Origin: a virus
IMG/VR virus record: IMGVR_UViG_3300044640_002813
Location: 1-55,207 of that record
Length of the DNA stretch: 55,207 nucleotides
Strand: one strand, 5' to 3'
Under the pieces are notes generated by a model. That model saw only the letters and a list, made by a program, of their open reading frames with translations. It ran no database searches and was not told the DNA's origin. Numbering within the stretch: position 1 is the first letter of the stretch; each line of letters begins with the position of its first letter. Shown piece by piece: positions 15,936 to 23,552 of this stretch. Position numbers and translations under genes: made by a program.

Positions 15936-16316
15936 TTACCAGTTTTTTCTCCATCTCCAAGATTCGTTAGCTGGCTCTTCACCTTCAGCTGGCTCTTCGC
16001 CTTCTTCACCTTCAGCTGGCTCTTCGCCTTCTTCACCTTCAGCTGGCTCTTCTTCAGCTCCACCACCTTCTAATTCTTCAACTCTAGCTGTCAAATCATC
16101 AAGCATAGCTTTTAAATCTTCTAGTGTAACTTCTTCTCCTTCTCCTTCAGCTCCTTCTTCGCCTTCTTCTGGCATTTCATCAGTTAAAGCAGCTCCACCT
16201 TCTTCATCCTCTGGATTAGCTCCATAGTATCCGAAGTCTTCGCCTTCTGCATATTCTCCTGACATTGATTCATTCAATCTTGCTCGCATGAATCCTGAAA
16301 AATTTTTTACTTTCAT
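15936..16316 (-). CDS. Very acidic putative prohead core protein with cut sites at both ends, 126 aa
   Basis: The leader MKVKNFSGFMRARLNE|SM and the C-terminus PANE|SWRWRKNW both carry an N-E|S site and both flanking tags are basic/aromatic. The roughly 100 residues between them are extremely acidic, with Glu-Gly-Glu repeats (EEPAEGEEGEEPAEGEE, encoded by a direct repeat at about 15970-16050). This resembles T4 prohead core proteins such as gp67, which the prohead protease reduces to acidic internal peptides. It is a monocistronic unit between a late-type element and a strong terminator, as suits a highly expressed protein. Homology by sequence is not claimed; the analogy is from architecture. 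Confidence 0.85.
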   Translation of the reverse strand: MKVKNFSGFMRARLNESMSGEYAEGEDFGYYGANPEDEEGGAALTDEMPEEGEEGAEGEGEEVTLEDLKAMLDDLTARVEELEGGGAEEEPAEGEEGEEPAEGEEGEEPAEGEEPANESWRWRKNW

Positions 16317-16339
16317 TTTAATCTAATTATTTTTTATTA

Positions 16340-16356
16340 TTTTAATTATTTATTAG
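16340..16356 (-). promoter_or_regulatory. Late-type promoter element for the 16316 gene
   Basis: The minus-strand reading is CTAATAAATAATTAAAA, with TAAATA 36 nt before the ATG, the longest spacing in the set. Bases 16357-16463 beyond it hold no gene that I can see. Confidence 0.5.
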
Positions 16357-16465
16357 AAAGATTTAAAAAAAAACGAAGAAAATAAAATTAATATAACTCT
16401 TTCTATGTTTATTTTAATTAAAAAGGAATAGTGTCCTGCTTTTTATTTACTTGTACCTAATGAAA

Positions 16466-16493
16466 AAATCCTAACTTTTTAGGTTAGGATTTT
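16466..16493 (-). terminator. Intrinsic terminator after the 17025 gene
   Basis: The stem AAAATCCTAAC / GTTAGGATTTT has a 6-nt loop, with an A run giving a U tail on the minus-strand transcript. Confidence 0.85.
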
Positions 16494-16518
16494 AGGTTTA
16501 TAGTTTAGGAGTTGATAA

Positions 16519-17025
16519 CTATTCAGGTGAAATCATAGATTTCAGTTCTTCATCAAGTCTTCCCATTTCAGAAAGTGCAGGTCTTAAGAGCATGCTAGCT
16601 GCAAAAAGTTTCTGAGCAGAATCTTCTCCAACTCCAGTCGCTTTATTTAAAAAGTAGGAAGTGGACTCGATAGTTGCTGCAGTTAATTCTACTTGATGTG
16701 AAGATTTTTTATCTAATTGAGCTAATTCTTCGCATATGCTAGATAGTTCCAATTTTGAGATGATTAACAAATAAGCCTGTTGAGGCCCTACCCATTCTGA
16801 TTTATCTAATCTGTTTCTTAGATAAGTAGCATCTGAATAAGTCATGTTGATTTTGAAAGTTCCAGTTCTTTCTAGTCTTAATCGAGTCATCTTTTCTTCT
16901 AGAGTTTCTTCACGCTCGGACTCCATTTCTACTGGAGCATCTGAATCGGTTTCAACATTTAATTCAACTGTTTCTTCTAAAACAGTTTCGTTTTCTACCA
17001 CTGGGGTCTTTAATTCTTGATCCAT
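16519..17025 (-). CDS. Hypothetical protein with acidic N-terminal tail, 168 aa
   Basis: Residues 1-50 are Glu/Val/Thr-rich and probably disordered (ETVLEETVELNVETDSD). Residues about 55-165 are helical, with a conserved-looking TFKINMTYSDATYLRNRL start and several amphipathic helices. No family recognised. It has no leader and no late-type element; instead a TATAATA-like sequence lies about 17-23 nt upstream (near 17042-17049), suggesting expression under a different class. It has its own terminator. Function unknown. Confidence 0.85.
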   Translation of the reverse strand: MDQELKTPVVENETVLEETVELNVETDSDAPVEMESEREETLEEKMTRLRLERTGTFKINMTYSDATYLRNRLDKSEWVGPQQAYLLIISKLELSSICEELAQLDKKSSHQVELTAATIESTSYFLNKATGVGEDSAQKLFAASMLLRPALSEMGRLDEELKSMISPE

Positions 17026-17067
17026 AATTTTAATTTTTAAATATTATACTCAAGACCTGAAAAAGGT

Positions 17068-19206
17068 TTAAGCGTATTCTTCTGAAAAATTAGGTCTAAT
17101 TCCCTGAGCTGCAGATATTCCCCAGGTAGGATCAGTTCCCCATCCTCCATTTGCTCTAACGAAATTATAGATCGCATCATCTATAGTTTCAAATCCGTTA
17201 GGATCTATTCCTTTCTGTTTAAGTTGAGGAACTAACATTGCAACTGCAATCTTAGCAGCTATCACTGGATTATTAGCAAGATCGGGATTAGAGACAAGAT
17301 CAGCTCCGACCACCTTACCATACTGAGCATATAGGCTCTTAAAGGTGATGCCATTAAATCCTCTACCTCTATATTTCCAACCGTCTCCTTTTTGAGTATT
17401 ACCGGTATTTGGCCATAAATAAGGAGTAGCCTCCTTTCCATAAACCGCGTCCCAGAATTCCTCTTCATTATTTTTAAGAGCGGTCAGTTCAGCGTCATCA
17501 TATTTTGCAACTCTGGCTCCAAAAATAGATCGGATTCGGCTATTAGCTGTTGTTGCATAGCTTATTTCTCTCTGAGGTATAAATCCACTCTCTTTTCCAA
17601 TAACACAAAGAAGTCCAATTAAAGACTTGGTATTAGTGATTCCCGCCTTTTTAGCTACTTCTTCTATGATCCTGATATTTTTAGCCTGCTCACCCGTATA
17701 TGTGTGCTTGATTCGACTAGGTCCAGTTATTTCTATTTGGATATCACCTTGATCGACCTTTCCAGAATCCGCTATTTCTTCATCAGGGAGAGAAAATAAT
17801 CTTAACATTATTTTACCTATTTCAGTGTCTGTAATGTCCTTTTCCTCTTTTTGAATAACCTGAATAATTCTATCATCTTTTTTTATAAATTGGCCTGTTG
17901 GTTTTTTATCTTTATCGTATACATCATAAATATTTTTATCCATAAATTTACGCTTAACTATAAGCATTCTTCTATTTTCTTTATCATATATTTTAATAAA
18001 ATTTCTTCTCTTTTTAGAAAAACTGGTTCCTGAATAGAGTTCCCTTTCAGTATCGTCGTCTAGAGCTCCAGTCTCAGGCAGACCTTTATCTTTTTGAAAT
18101 TTCATTAAAGTTGCTTTAGTTTCTCCATAAAAGAGACCATCAATTCCATATACTGGAAGCTCGTATCCTTTATCAACTAGGGCCTGTTGCATTCGTTTAA
18201 CGTCTTCTGATTCTGAACCATATTTTAAAGTTCCTCCTTCTGAAGATGATGAAGAAATATCTCTACCTGCCCCTGATAGATATGGAAGAGGATCAACATG
18301 GTCCCCATTGAGAGATTTTCTGATTTCAAAGTGTAGATGTGCCCCTCTAGAATTTCCAGCCCCTCCTTCTACTCCTTGATCTCCGCCTGACTTTCCTATG
18401 ATCTGACCCTTTTTGACGCTATCACCTGCCTGGACATCCATTTGAGAAAGATGAGCGTATAAAGAATAGAGGGTTTCACCGCCTACATCATGTCGAATTA
18501 ATATCACGTTTCCATATCCATACTTATCTGACATATCGGCACGTTCAACGGTTCCGTCTGCAATTGATACAACACCTGCCCCAGTTGGAATACCTAGATC
18601 TATTCCTTTATGCATTCTTCCCCACCTAGGTCCAAATTTTGAAGTTAAAGTGGCTTCAGATGCTAGTGGATAATTAAATTTTCCTTCTCCAGAATCTGAT
18701 TCTTCAGGTTCAGTTTTAGGTGCTCCTAATATATTTCCAGATTCATCAACATAGTTTTTTAAATCTTTATTCTTAAGTCCAATATGTACATGTTCATACC
18801 ACGTTCTGCCGTCTGATGGCCGACCGATATGACCGATGAGTTCACCTTTCTTTAGTTCATATCCACTTTTAATTGAAGGTTCTAAACTTCCAAGATGAGT
18901 GTAGAACACCTTTTCATTGAATTCTGATGCCGTTACCGTGACATGCCAACCATATACTTTCTGATTAGATGAGTTAGATAATTTTACTGATTTAACTTTA
19001 CCGTCAAATATCGAATATACTGGAGTTCCTGCTTTTGCCATGACATCCCATGCATTATCAGATTCCCAATTACCAAATGCCCTTTTACCATGTGCATCAG
19101 GTCCGCCACCCCATGTGAATTTTTTGTTTCCAACCAAGTGGCTAGATGAGGTTGCAGATTCGTTAATTGCTTTATGATATTTCCAAGGATTTATGAAATC
19201 GTGCAT
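17068..19206 (-). CDS. Four-domain peptidoglycan hydrolase (M23-M23-PG_binding-GH19) with capsid-targeting-like leader
   Basis: 712 residues. The leader MHDFINPWKYHKAINE|SA ends I-N-E|S. The first M23-like domain is at about 25-150 (H104 in YTHL, H139 and H141 in HVHIGL; the first zinc His is replaced by Asp50 in SDNAWD, so activity is doubtful). The second M23 domain, at about 180-305, has a complete set: H199 and D203 in HKGIDLG, H252 in YAHL, H290 and H292 in HLHFEI. A PG_binding_1 domain follows at about 328-392. The C-terminal 510-712 resembles GH19/phage endolysin, with probable catalytic E539 (GKESGF) and KYRGRGFNGIT. It should cleave both peptide cross-links and glycan strands. No signal peptide. 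Late-type element upstream. Location inside the capsid is inferred from the leader; a tail-associated or lysis role remains possible. Confidence 0.95.
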   Translation of the reverse strand: MHDFINPWKYHKAINESATSSSHLVGNKKFTWGGGPDAHGKRAFGNWESDNAWDVMAKAGTPVYSIFDGKVKSVKLSNSSNQKVYGWHVTVTASEFNEKVFYTHLGSLEPSIKSGYELKKGELIGHIGRPSDGRTWYEHVHIGLKNKDLKNYVDESGNILGAPKTEPEESDSGEGKFNYPLASEATLTSKFGPRWGRMHKGIDLGIPTGAGVVSIADGTVERADMSDKYGYGNVILIRHDVGGETLYSLYAHLSQMDVQAGDSVKKGQIIGKSGGDQGVEGGAGNSRGAHLHFEIRKSLNGDHVDPLPYLSGAGRDISSSSSEGGTLKYGSESEDVKRMQQALVDKGYELPVYGIDGLFYGETKATLMKFQKDKGLPETGALDDDTERELYSGTSFSKKRRNFIKIYDKENRRMLIVKRKFMDKNIYDVYDKDKKPTGQFIKKDDRIIQVIQKEEKDITDTEIGKIMLRLFSLPDEEIADSGKVDQGDIQIEITGPSRIKHTYTGEQAKNIRIIEEVAKKAGITNTKSLIGLLCVIGKESGFIPQREISYATTANSRIRSIFGARVAKYDDAELTALKNNEEEFWDAVYGKEATPYLWPNTGNTQKGDGWKYRGRGFNGITFKSLYAQYGKVVGADLVSNPDLANNPVIAAKIAVAMLVPQLKQKGIDPNGFETIDDAIYNFVRANGGWGTDPTWGISAAQGIRPNFSEEYA

Positions 19207-19218
19207 CTATTTGATTAA

Positions 19219-19236
19219 TTTTTATTATTTATTTAG
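19219..19236 (-). promoter_or_regulatory. Late-type promoter element for the 19206 gene
   Basis: The minus-strand reading is CTAAATAAATAATAAAAA, with TAAATA 25 nt before the ATG. It overlaps the stop codon of the Nudix gene. Confidence 0.6.
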
Positions 19237-19712
19237 GAAAGGCGGTCTAGAATTATCATTTGAGATCTGTGTATCATTCCATAAGCATCTCGGATTGGAA
19301 CAAATCCTGCCCAGTCTACTTCTTCTAATTGTAATTGAGATTTAGGAACTTTAAGATCTATAAGATCTATTTCTGAAAGATCTTGAATTAGCATATTAAA
19401 ATAAATCAGCTGGCCTGTCAATTTACCTGAATCATCATACTTATATGACTCCATAGGACTGAGATCTAATTGATTTGAAATCTGATCAGGTCTAATAATG
19501 ATTCCAGTTTCCTCCCTCATTTCTCTGATTGCGGCTTCAAGAGGATCTTCACCCTCTTCTATCTTTCCTTTAGGGATGCTTAAATTGTTTTTATGCCAGC
19601 TTGAATTAGTAGAGTGGACCAATAGGATCAAGTCAAGATACTTAATGGCGATCCCAGCGGCTACTCTAGGCTTATTCATAGATTCATTAAAGGATTTAAA
19701 ATTTAAGATCAT
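19233..19712 (-). CDS. Nudix hydrolase with capsid-targeting-like leader, 159 aa
   Basis: A complete Nudix box lies at residues 49-71: G49, E55, then REMREETGI at 63-71, matching G-x5-E-x7-REUXEEXGU. Such enzymes hydrolyse a nucleoside diphosphate linked to another group (NDP-sugars, ADP-ribose, NAD, dinucleoside polyphosphates, capped RNA); the substrate cannot be read from the sequence. The N-terminus MILNFKSFNE|SM precedes the fold and has the leader pattern F-N-E|S, implying packaging in the head and injection. It overlaps the bS21 gene by 17 bp and follows the ATP-grasp-like gene, so the three are one transcript. Family certain; packaging inferred. Confidence 0.95.
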   Translation of the reverse strand: MILNFKSFNESMNKPRVAAGIAIKYLDLILLVHSTNSSWHKNNLSIPKGKIEEGEDPLEAAIREMREETGIIIRPDQISNQLDLSPMESYKYDDSGKLTGQLIYFNMLIQDLSEIDLIDLKVPKSQLQLEEVDWAGFVPIRDAYGMIHRSQMIILDRLS

Positions 19713-19887
19713 TATTCTTATTTGCTAAATATTTTGCTCTATTTAATTGTTCTCTTCTTTTTTGAGATTTAGAAATAAAAGTTTTTCTGTTTCTCAATTC
19801 ATCGTGTATTTTATACTTATCCATCCTTTGACGATAAGTTTTTAAAACTGATTCTATTTTTTTATTTTTAACCTCTACTATTATCAT
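19696..19887 (-). CDS. rpsU: Ribosomal protein bS21 homologue, 63 aa
   Basis: The sequence MIIVEVKNKKIESVLKTYRQ, followed by a KYKIHDELRNRKTF segment, S-x-S-x-KRREQ and an N-x-AKYLANKNN end, has the length, basic helices and residue order of bacterial bS21 (strand, helix, ELRxRxxF, KRR, helix). bS21 sits on the 30S subunit near the anti-Shine-Dalgarno end of 16S rRNA. Phage-encoded bS21 is known in some large phages and is thought to exchange into host ribosomes to favour phage mRNAs. In Bacteroidetes, bS21 helps hide the anti-Shine-Dalgarno, which makes this copy notable given the A-rich, Shine-Dalgarno-poor start sites here. It overlaps both neighbours (4 bp with ATP-grasp, 17 bp with Nudix). 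It has no leader. Confidence 0.88.
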   Translation of the reverse strand: MIIVEVKNKKIESVLKTYRQRMDKYKIHDELRNRKTFISKSQKRREQLNRAKYLANKNNDLKF

Positions 19888-20738
19888 TTTTTAAATAATT
19901 TTGAATAGTCCATAGAATACTTACTCTTGATTAATTTAGAATCAAAGTATTTCCTTTTATAATAATCTGAAAGATCTTCATCTAATATTCTATTTTTAAC
20001 CCAAGGTGGGAGTTTGGAATTATAATGATCTTGATATATGTTATTATATACTGTATATGCCTGATGAGGATTTAAATTTAAATTTTTATTTAAATCCGAA
20101 AGATATATTTTTCCATCTAATGATTCGATTAAATCTATATTAAATACATCTAATTTATATGATTCATATAGATCATTGACAATGTCTTTTATTTGATTCG
20201 AATGTTTAAATGAATTAAGATCCATATCAAATGACATGTTGTTAATCTTTTCTTCTCCGCATATGGGATAATTTTTAAATGCGACTATTTTAAAACGAGT
20301 CCGGGGCTGAGGAGATTCAGTAAACATTTTATACCGAGTCTCAGCTTGCCTGAGTTTATGCAACGTTTTATATAAATCTGATTTATTACCATTTGATGCA
20401 GTAACTGGAAACTTTAATAATTTAACATTTTGAATATTATCAACCGCGTTAGGAATCCAGTTTTTATTTTTAAAATCAGAAAAGACTTCATTTAAAGATG
20501 GAGTAATAGCTGAATTATAAGTGCTAGAATTGGACTCATTGATTCGGATTGAATCAAAACTAAAATTATCACATAAAATTATTGGAATATCAGATTCTAG
20601 AAGATCGTATTTATTTTCTATGTGTTTAAAATATTCATGGCTCGGTTTATTCTGGCAAGCCAGGCCTATTTTTTTAAAGAATGCTATTTTATAGTCAGTG
20701 TGTCTTTTTACATAGTCATCAAATTTATGAAATTTCAT
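19884..20738 (-). CDS. ATP-grasp-like enzyme, 284 aa
   Basis: Residues about 115-260 follow an ATP-grasp order: KLLKFPVTASNGNKSD (nucleotide-binding Lys and glycine loop position), a partner-strand region ending RTRFKIVAFKNYP, and DVFNIDLIESLDGKIYLSD followed by LNKNLNLNP, comparable to the D-x-x-x-G-x-x-Y-v-x-E-v-N-x-x-P metal-binding end. These enzymes join a carboxylate to an amine or thiol through an acyl-phosphate. The usual Glu of the E-v-N motif appears as Asp, and the sequence is divergent, so this is a structural guess by eye. It heads the operon with bS21 and Nudix behind a late-type element. An amidoligase-like gene lies at 43846. Substrate unknown. Confidence 0.85.
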   Translation of the reverse strand: MKFHKFDDYVKRHTDYKIAFFKKIGLACQNKPSHEYFKHIENKYDLLESDIPIILCDNFSFDSIRINESNSSTYNSAITPSLNEVFSDFKNKNWIPNAVDNIQNVKLLKFPVTASNGNKSDLYKTLHKLRQAETRYKMFTESPQPRTRFKIVAFKNYPICGEEKINNMSFDMDLNSFKHSNQIKDIVNDLYESYKLDVFNIDLIESLDGKIYLSDLNKNLNLNPHQAYTVYNNIYQDHYNSKLPPWVKNRILDEDLSDYYKRKYFDSKLIKSKYSMDYSKLFKK

Positions 20739-20752
20739 AATAACTTTATTGA

Positions 20753-20768
20753 TTTTTATTATTTATTT
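20753..20768 (-). promoter_or_regulatory. Late-type promoter element for the 20738 gene
   Basis: The minus-strand reading is AAAATAAATAATAAAA, with TAAATA 27 nt before the ATG. It would drive the ATP-grasp, bS21 and Nudix genes and is back to back with the plus-strand element at 20771. Confidence 0.58.
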
Positions 20769-20770
20769 TT

Positions 20771-20787
20771 AGATAAATAAAATAAAA
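20771..20787 (+). promoter_or_regulatory. Late-type promoter element for the 20796 gene
   Basis: AGATAAATAAAATAAAA, with TAAATA 22 nt before the ATG. It completes a divergent promoter pair in a 57-bp intergenic space. Confidence 0.6.
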
Positions 20788-20795
20788 TACTGATA

Positions 20796-21893
20796 ATGGG
20801 TAAAACTTATAATTCTTGGAAATCAGTTAACGAATGGAATATTTTTAATAATCCAAAAAGAGGAAAACAGGTATTTACTTCCCCGTCTGGTCAAAAACAA
20901 AGAATGGCTTTTAAAATTCAAGATGATTTTAATTTCATTATCAAGCTTTTCAGATTTTCAGACGTTATAGATCAAAAAGGAAATATAACTTCATTAGGAA
21001 TGGACTCGTTAATTAAATTCTTTAATGGACAATCGGACATGACTAACGTTTATGGCCCGTTTGATAGTTCTTTTTTCCAAAAAAAGTTTTTACTCTATAC
21101 AGTATTAGAAGACTCAGCCGACAAAGATAAAATTCAATTTACTATCATTAGTAGGAATATTTATCCAAAATTAGGCCCTCAGAATATTATGGTAAATGCT
21201 ATGAATTTAGCAAATTTAATAAGCGCAAATCAGCCTGAGGACGCTGAAATAATTCAAAATATACAGATTAATCGAGAAAAAGTAAAGGATAAAGATATTG
21301 AAGAGCCTGAAAAATTGAAAGACGATGTCAAGAAGGAAGAGGCAGGCGGAACCGATGCTACTGAAAAGGAATTAGGAAACAAATTTAGATACACCATGAG
21401 ATCAAATGGCAAACTTTATTTAATGGAGTTTGCAGCAGGAGGAGCGATAGACGCTCAAGTAATAGGAGAAGGACATCCGAATGGAGCAATATCATGGGAG
21501 GGATCTAGATTGATGTGGTATACTGATGCTGATTCAGTTGATAATATATCAGTCTATTCTAAATGGATTGATGAGGATATTCCCCTGTACACGGATACTG
21601 AAATAAATAATCCTGCGGATAAAGAATTTTTGTCTAAAATATTTACAGATGATGCATTTAGAAAAAAGGTAATCGGTGAATATGAAAAGGAATTTGGAGA
21701 ATCTGAAGTTAATTCTACAACTATAAAAAAGATGCTATTCTTTAAAGATGGTACTCCTATATTTCCAGAAGAAATAAAGCAACCAGTTCAATCCTCAACT
21801 ATTGATTCTAATACTGAAGATAATGTAGTTGAAGAACCTAAAGAAGACGAGGACTATGAATGGGTTAGAAAAGAAGAAACAAAATATTTCTAA
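20796..21893 (+). CDS. Putative capsid-targeted internal protein, 365 aa
   Basis: The leader MGKTYNSWKSVNE|WN ends V-N-E. The body has an N-terminal alpha/beta region (about residues 20-130), a charged linker (KDDVKKEEAGGTDATEKE), a beta-rich middle containing KLYLMEFAAGGAIDAQVIGE and an acidic tail ending EEDYEWVRKEETKYF-like residues. Its last residues KYF resemble the AKYF end of the 1391 product, but this is too short to weigh. No family recognised. It is 6 bp upstream of the 21900 gene, and both are leader-bearing, so they are probably co-packaged. Function unknown. Confidence 0.85.
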   Translation: MGKTYNSWKSVNEWNIFNNPKRGKQVFTSPSGQKQRMAFKIQDDFNFIIKLFRFSDVIDQKGNITSLGMDSLIKFFNGQSDMTNVYGPFDSSFFQKKFLLYTVLEDSADKDKIQFTIISRNIYPKLGPQNIMVNAMNLANLISANQPEDAEIIQNIQINREKVKDKDIEEPEKLKDDVKKEEAGGTDATEKELGNKFRYTMRSNGKLYLMEFAAGGAIDAQVIGEGHPNGAISWEGSRLMWYTDADSVDNISVYSKWIDEDIPLYTDTEINNPADKEFLSKIFTDDAFRKKVIGEYEKEFGESEVNSTTIKKMLFFKDGTPIFPEEIKQPVQSSTIDSNTEDNVVEEPKEDEDYEWVRKEETKYF

Positions 21894-21899
21894 AATAAT

Positions 21900-23552
21900 A
21901 TGTATAACGTAAATAATTATAAAAGATACGGTAATTTTTTATACGAGGACCTGAATATTTCTCTATCTGATGATTTAAATCCAAGATTGAAGCAATATCT
22001 GACCAATCAAAAATTAATAGACTTTTTAGCTGATAATTTTGATACTGTACCCGATGGACAGGAAGGTCAGATTCAATTAAATAACGAAGATTATGGAATA
22101 TTAAAAGAAGATAAGCTGTTTGTAAAAGTTGATAAGTCTAATCCTAAAGATCCTAAATTCTACTTATGGATCATGAATGATCAATTTTTATTCGGTGATG
22201 TTAATTTCGATATTGCAGCGACTCTATTAAAGCAAGCTGGAGATGAAGGAGGAACGATCGGGTATGTAGGAAATTTGTTAGGATCATTAATAGGATTGGG
22301 AGATGCTGGAGATTCCGGAACTGACGAAGACACAATAGTCGCAGTAGCAGGAGCAATGGCATCAATTGCTGCTGAAAAGAGTCAAGATCCGATGCTATAT
22401 TTTTCTAAATTAGCTGAGACTTTTTCTAAAAAATACGGACAAGATCTAACTTCTTTCTTAGAAACTGAATTTTCAGGAGGGTCAGAAGTGGCAGCTCTTA
22501 ACGCATTTAGAAGACCGATATCAGCTTCAACCGCTAGAGGTTTAAACATTCCAATGATTCTATTTGATGTTGCTTTAACTGCAGTTACATTTGGAGCTGG
22601 CACTGTTTTAAAAGCAGGGGTTCCAGCCGGAGCCAGAGGAGCAGCTGCAGCTACTCGTGCAGGTGAAGGTGCATTGGCCGCAACACGAGCAGGAGAAGCA
22701 GCAGGAGCTGCCGCAAGAGGAGCTGAAGCAGCAGCAGCCGGAGTCCGAGGAGCTGAAGGAGCAGTGATTGCTGGAGATGCAGCTTTAACTGGAACAAAAG
22801 GAGTTATATCCCGGCTTAAAGGATGGGCGGGAATTGGAAAAACCAAACAGATTAGTAATATTGAGCAGGAGATCAAAGTCGGTCAGCAGATCATGTATAA
22901 ACAAAAAAATAAAATGGTTCCACACAAAGTAACTGGAATAACTCAAAATGGAGTTCAGCTTCAGGCTTTAAGCGGACCTAAAAATACTTTCATAGCTGCC
23001 GCCGATAAATTTGTGTTAGAAGTTCATCCTAATCTTGCAAATAGAATTCTTAACCGAGCAGGATTAAATACAACTAAAGCCGGTTTAATACTTGCAACTA
23101 CTAAAATTAATAGCATTGTAGGTGCAACCTCTTCAACCGTAAGTCAGCCTGCTGGATTCTTTGGAAAAGCTGGAGAAATTATGGGATGGTACGATACATT
23201 TACAGCAGATGCAGGATCTTTTGCTGCATCTCTTCAAAATAAAACTGCTAAAGAATTAGCAGAAATGCTATTCGATCTTAAAAAAGGAACTGGATTCTTC
23301 GGTAATACTACTAATCAAGAGGAATTAGCAATGGCAGTTATCATAACCAGCCTTAGCCCTGAAGGAGCAAGACAGGTTCAAGCTGAATACTCTAAAATAG
23401 ATACTGAGATGTCAGTGTACGCTCTCTTAGCTGATGAAATTGGAGGAGAAGTTGGAATGTTCGCTAAGGCATATTGGACAGGAATAACCGGTGAAGGTAC
23501 AGAATATGTATCTGCAATCAGAAACGTTAGGGCTAAATTAAGAGCTAAATAA
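21900..23552 (+). CDS. Putative capsid-targeted protein with hydrophobic/Ala-rich region, 550 aa
   Basis: The leader MYNVNNYKRYGNFLYE|DL ends L-Y-E. Residues about 110-160 are Gly/Ala-rich and hydrophobic. Residues about 205-240 (IPMILFDVALTAVTFGAGTV) are followed by about 60 residues of Ala/Gly/Arg/Glu repeats (RAGEGALAATRAGEAAGAA). This combination resembles the hydrophobic pre-toxin regions of polymorphic toxins. The C-terminal 250 residues have a short beta-barrel-like segment (VGQQIMYKQKNKMVPHKVTG) and helices. No toxin domain recognised. The stop abuts (no gap) the stop of the convergent 649-residue gene, which has similar hydrophobic segments. Possible injected membrane-active protein; inference only. 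Confidence 0.87.
   Translation: MYNVNNYKRYGNFLYEDLNISLSDDLNPRLKQYLTNQKLIDFLADNFDTVPDGQEGQIQLNNEDYGILKEDKLFVKVDKSNPKDPKFYLWIMNDQFLFGDVNFDIAATLLKQAGDEGGTIGYVGNLLGSLIGLGDAGDSGTDEDTIVAVAGAMASIAAEKSQDPMLYFSKLAETFSKKYGQDLTSFLETEFSGGSEVAALNAFRRPISASTARGLNIPMILFDVALTAVTFGAGTVLKAGVPAGARGAAAATRAGEGALAATRAGEAAGAAARGAEAAAAGVRGAEGAVIAGDAALTGTKGVISRLKGWAGIGKTKQISNIEQEIKVGQQIMYKQKNKMVPHKVTGITQNGVQLQALSGPKNTFIAAADKFVLEVHPNLANRILNRAGLNTTKAGLILATTKINSIVGATSSTVSQPAGFFGKAGEIMGWYDTFTADAGSFAASLQNKTAKELAEMLFDLKKGTGFFGNTTNQEELAMAVIITSLSPEGARQVQAEYSKIDTEMSVYALLADEIGGEVGMFAKAYWTGITGEGTEYVSAIRNVRAKLRAK

Noticed and set aside
22382-22876. 164-residue Ala/Pro-rich minus-strand frame
   Set aside because: Lies opposite the Ala/Gly/Arg-rich part of the 550-residue gene; low complexity keeps it open, and the plus-strand gene has a leader and operon context.
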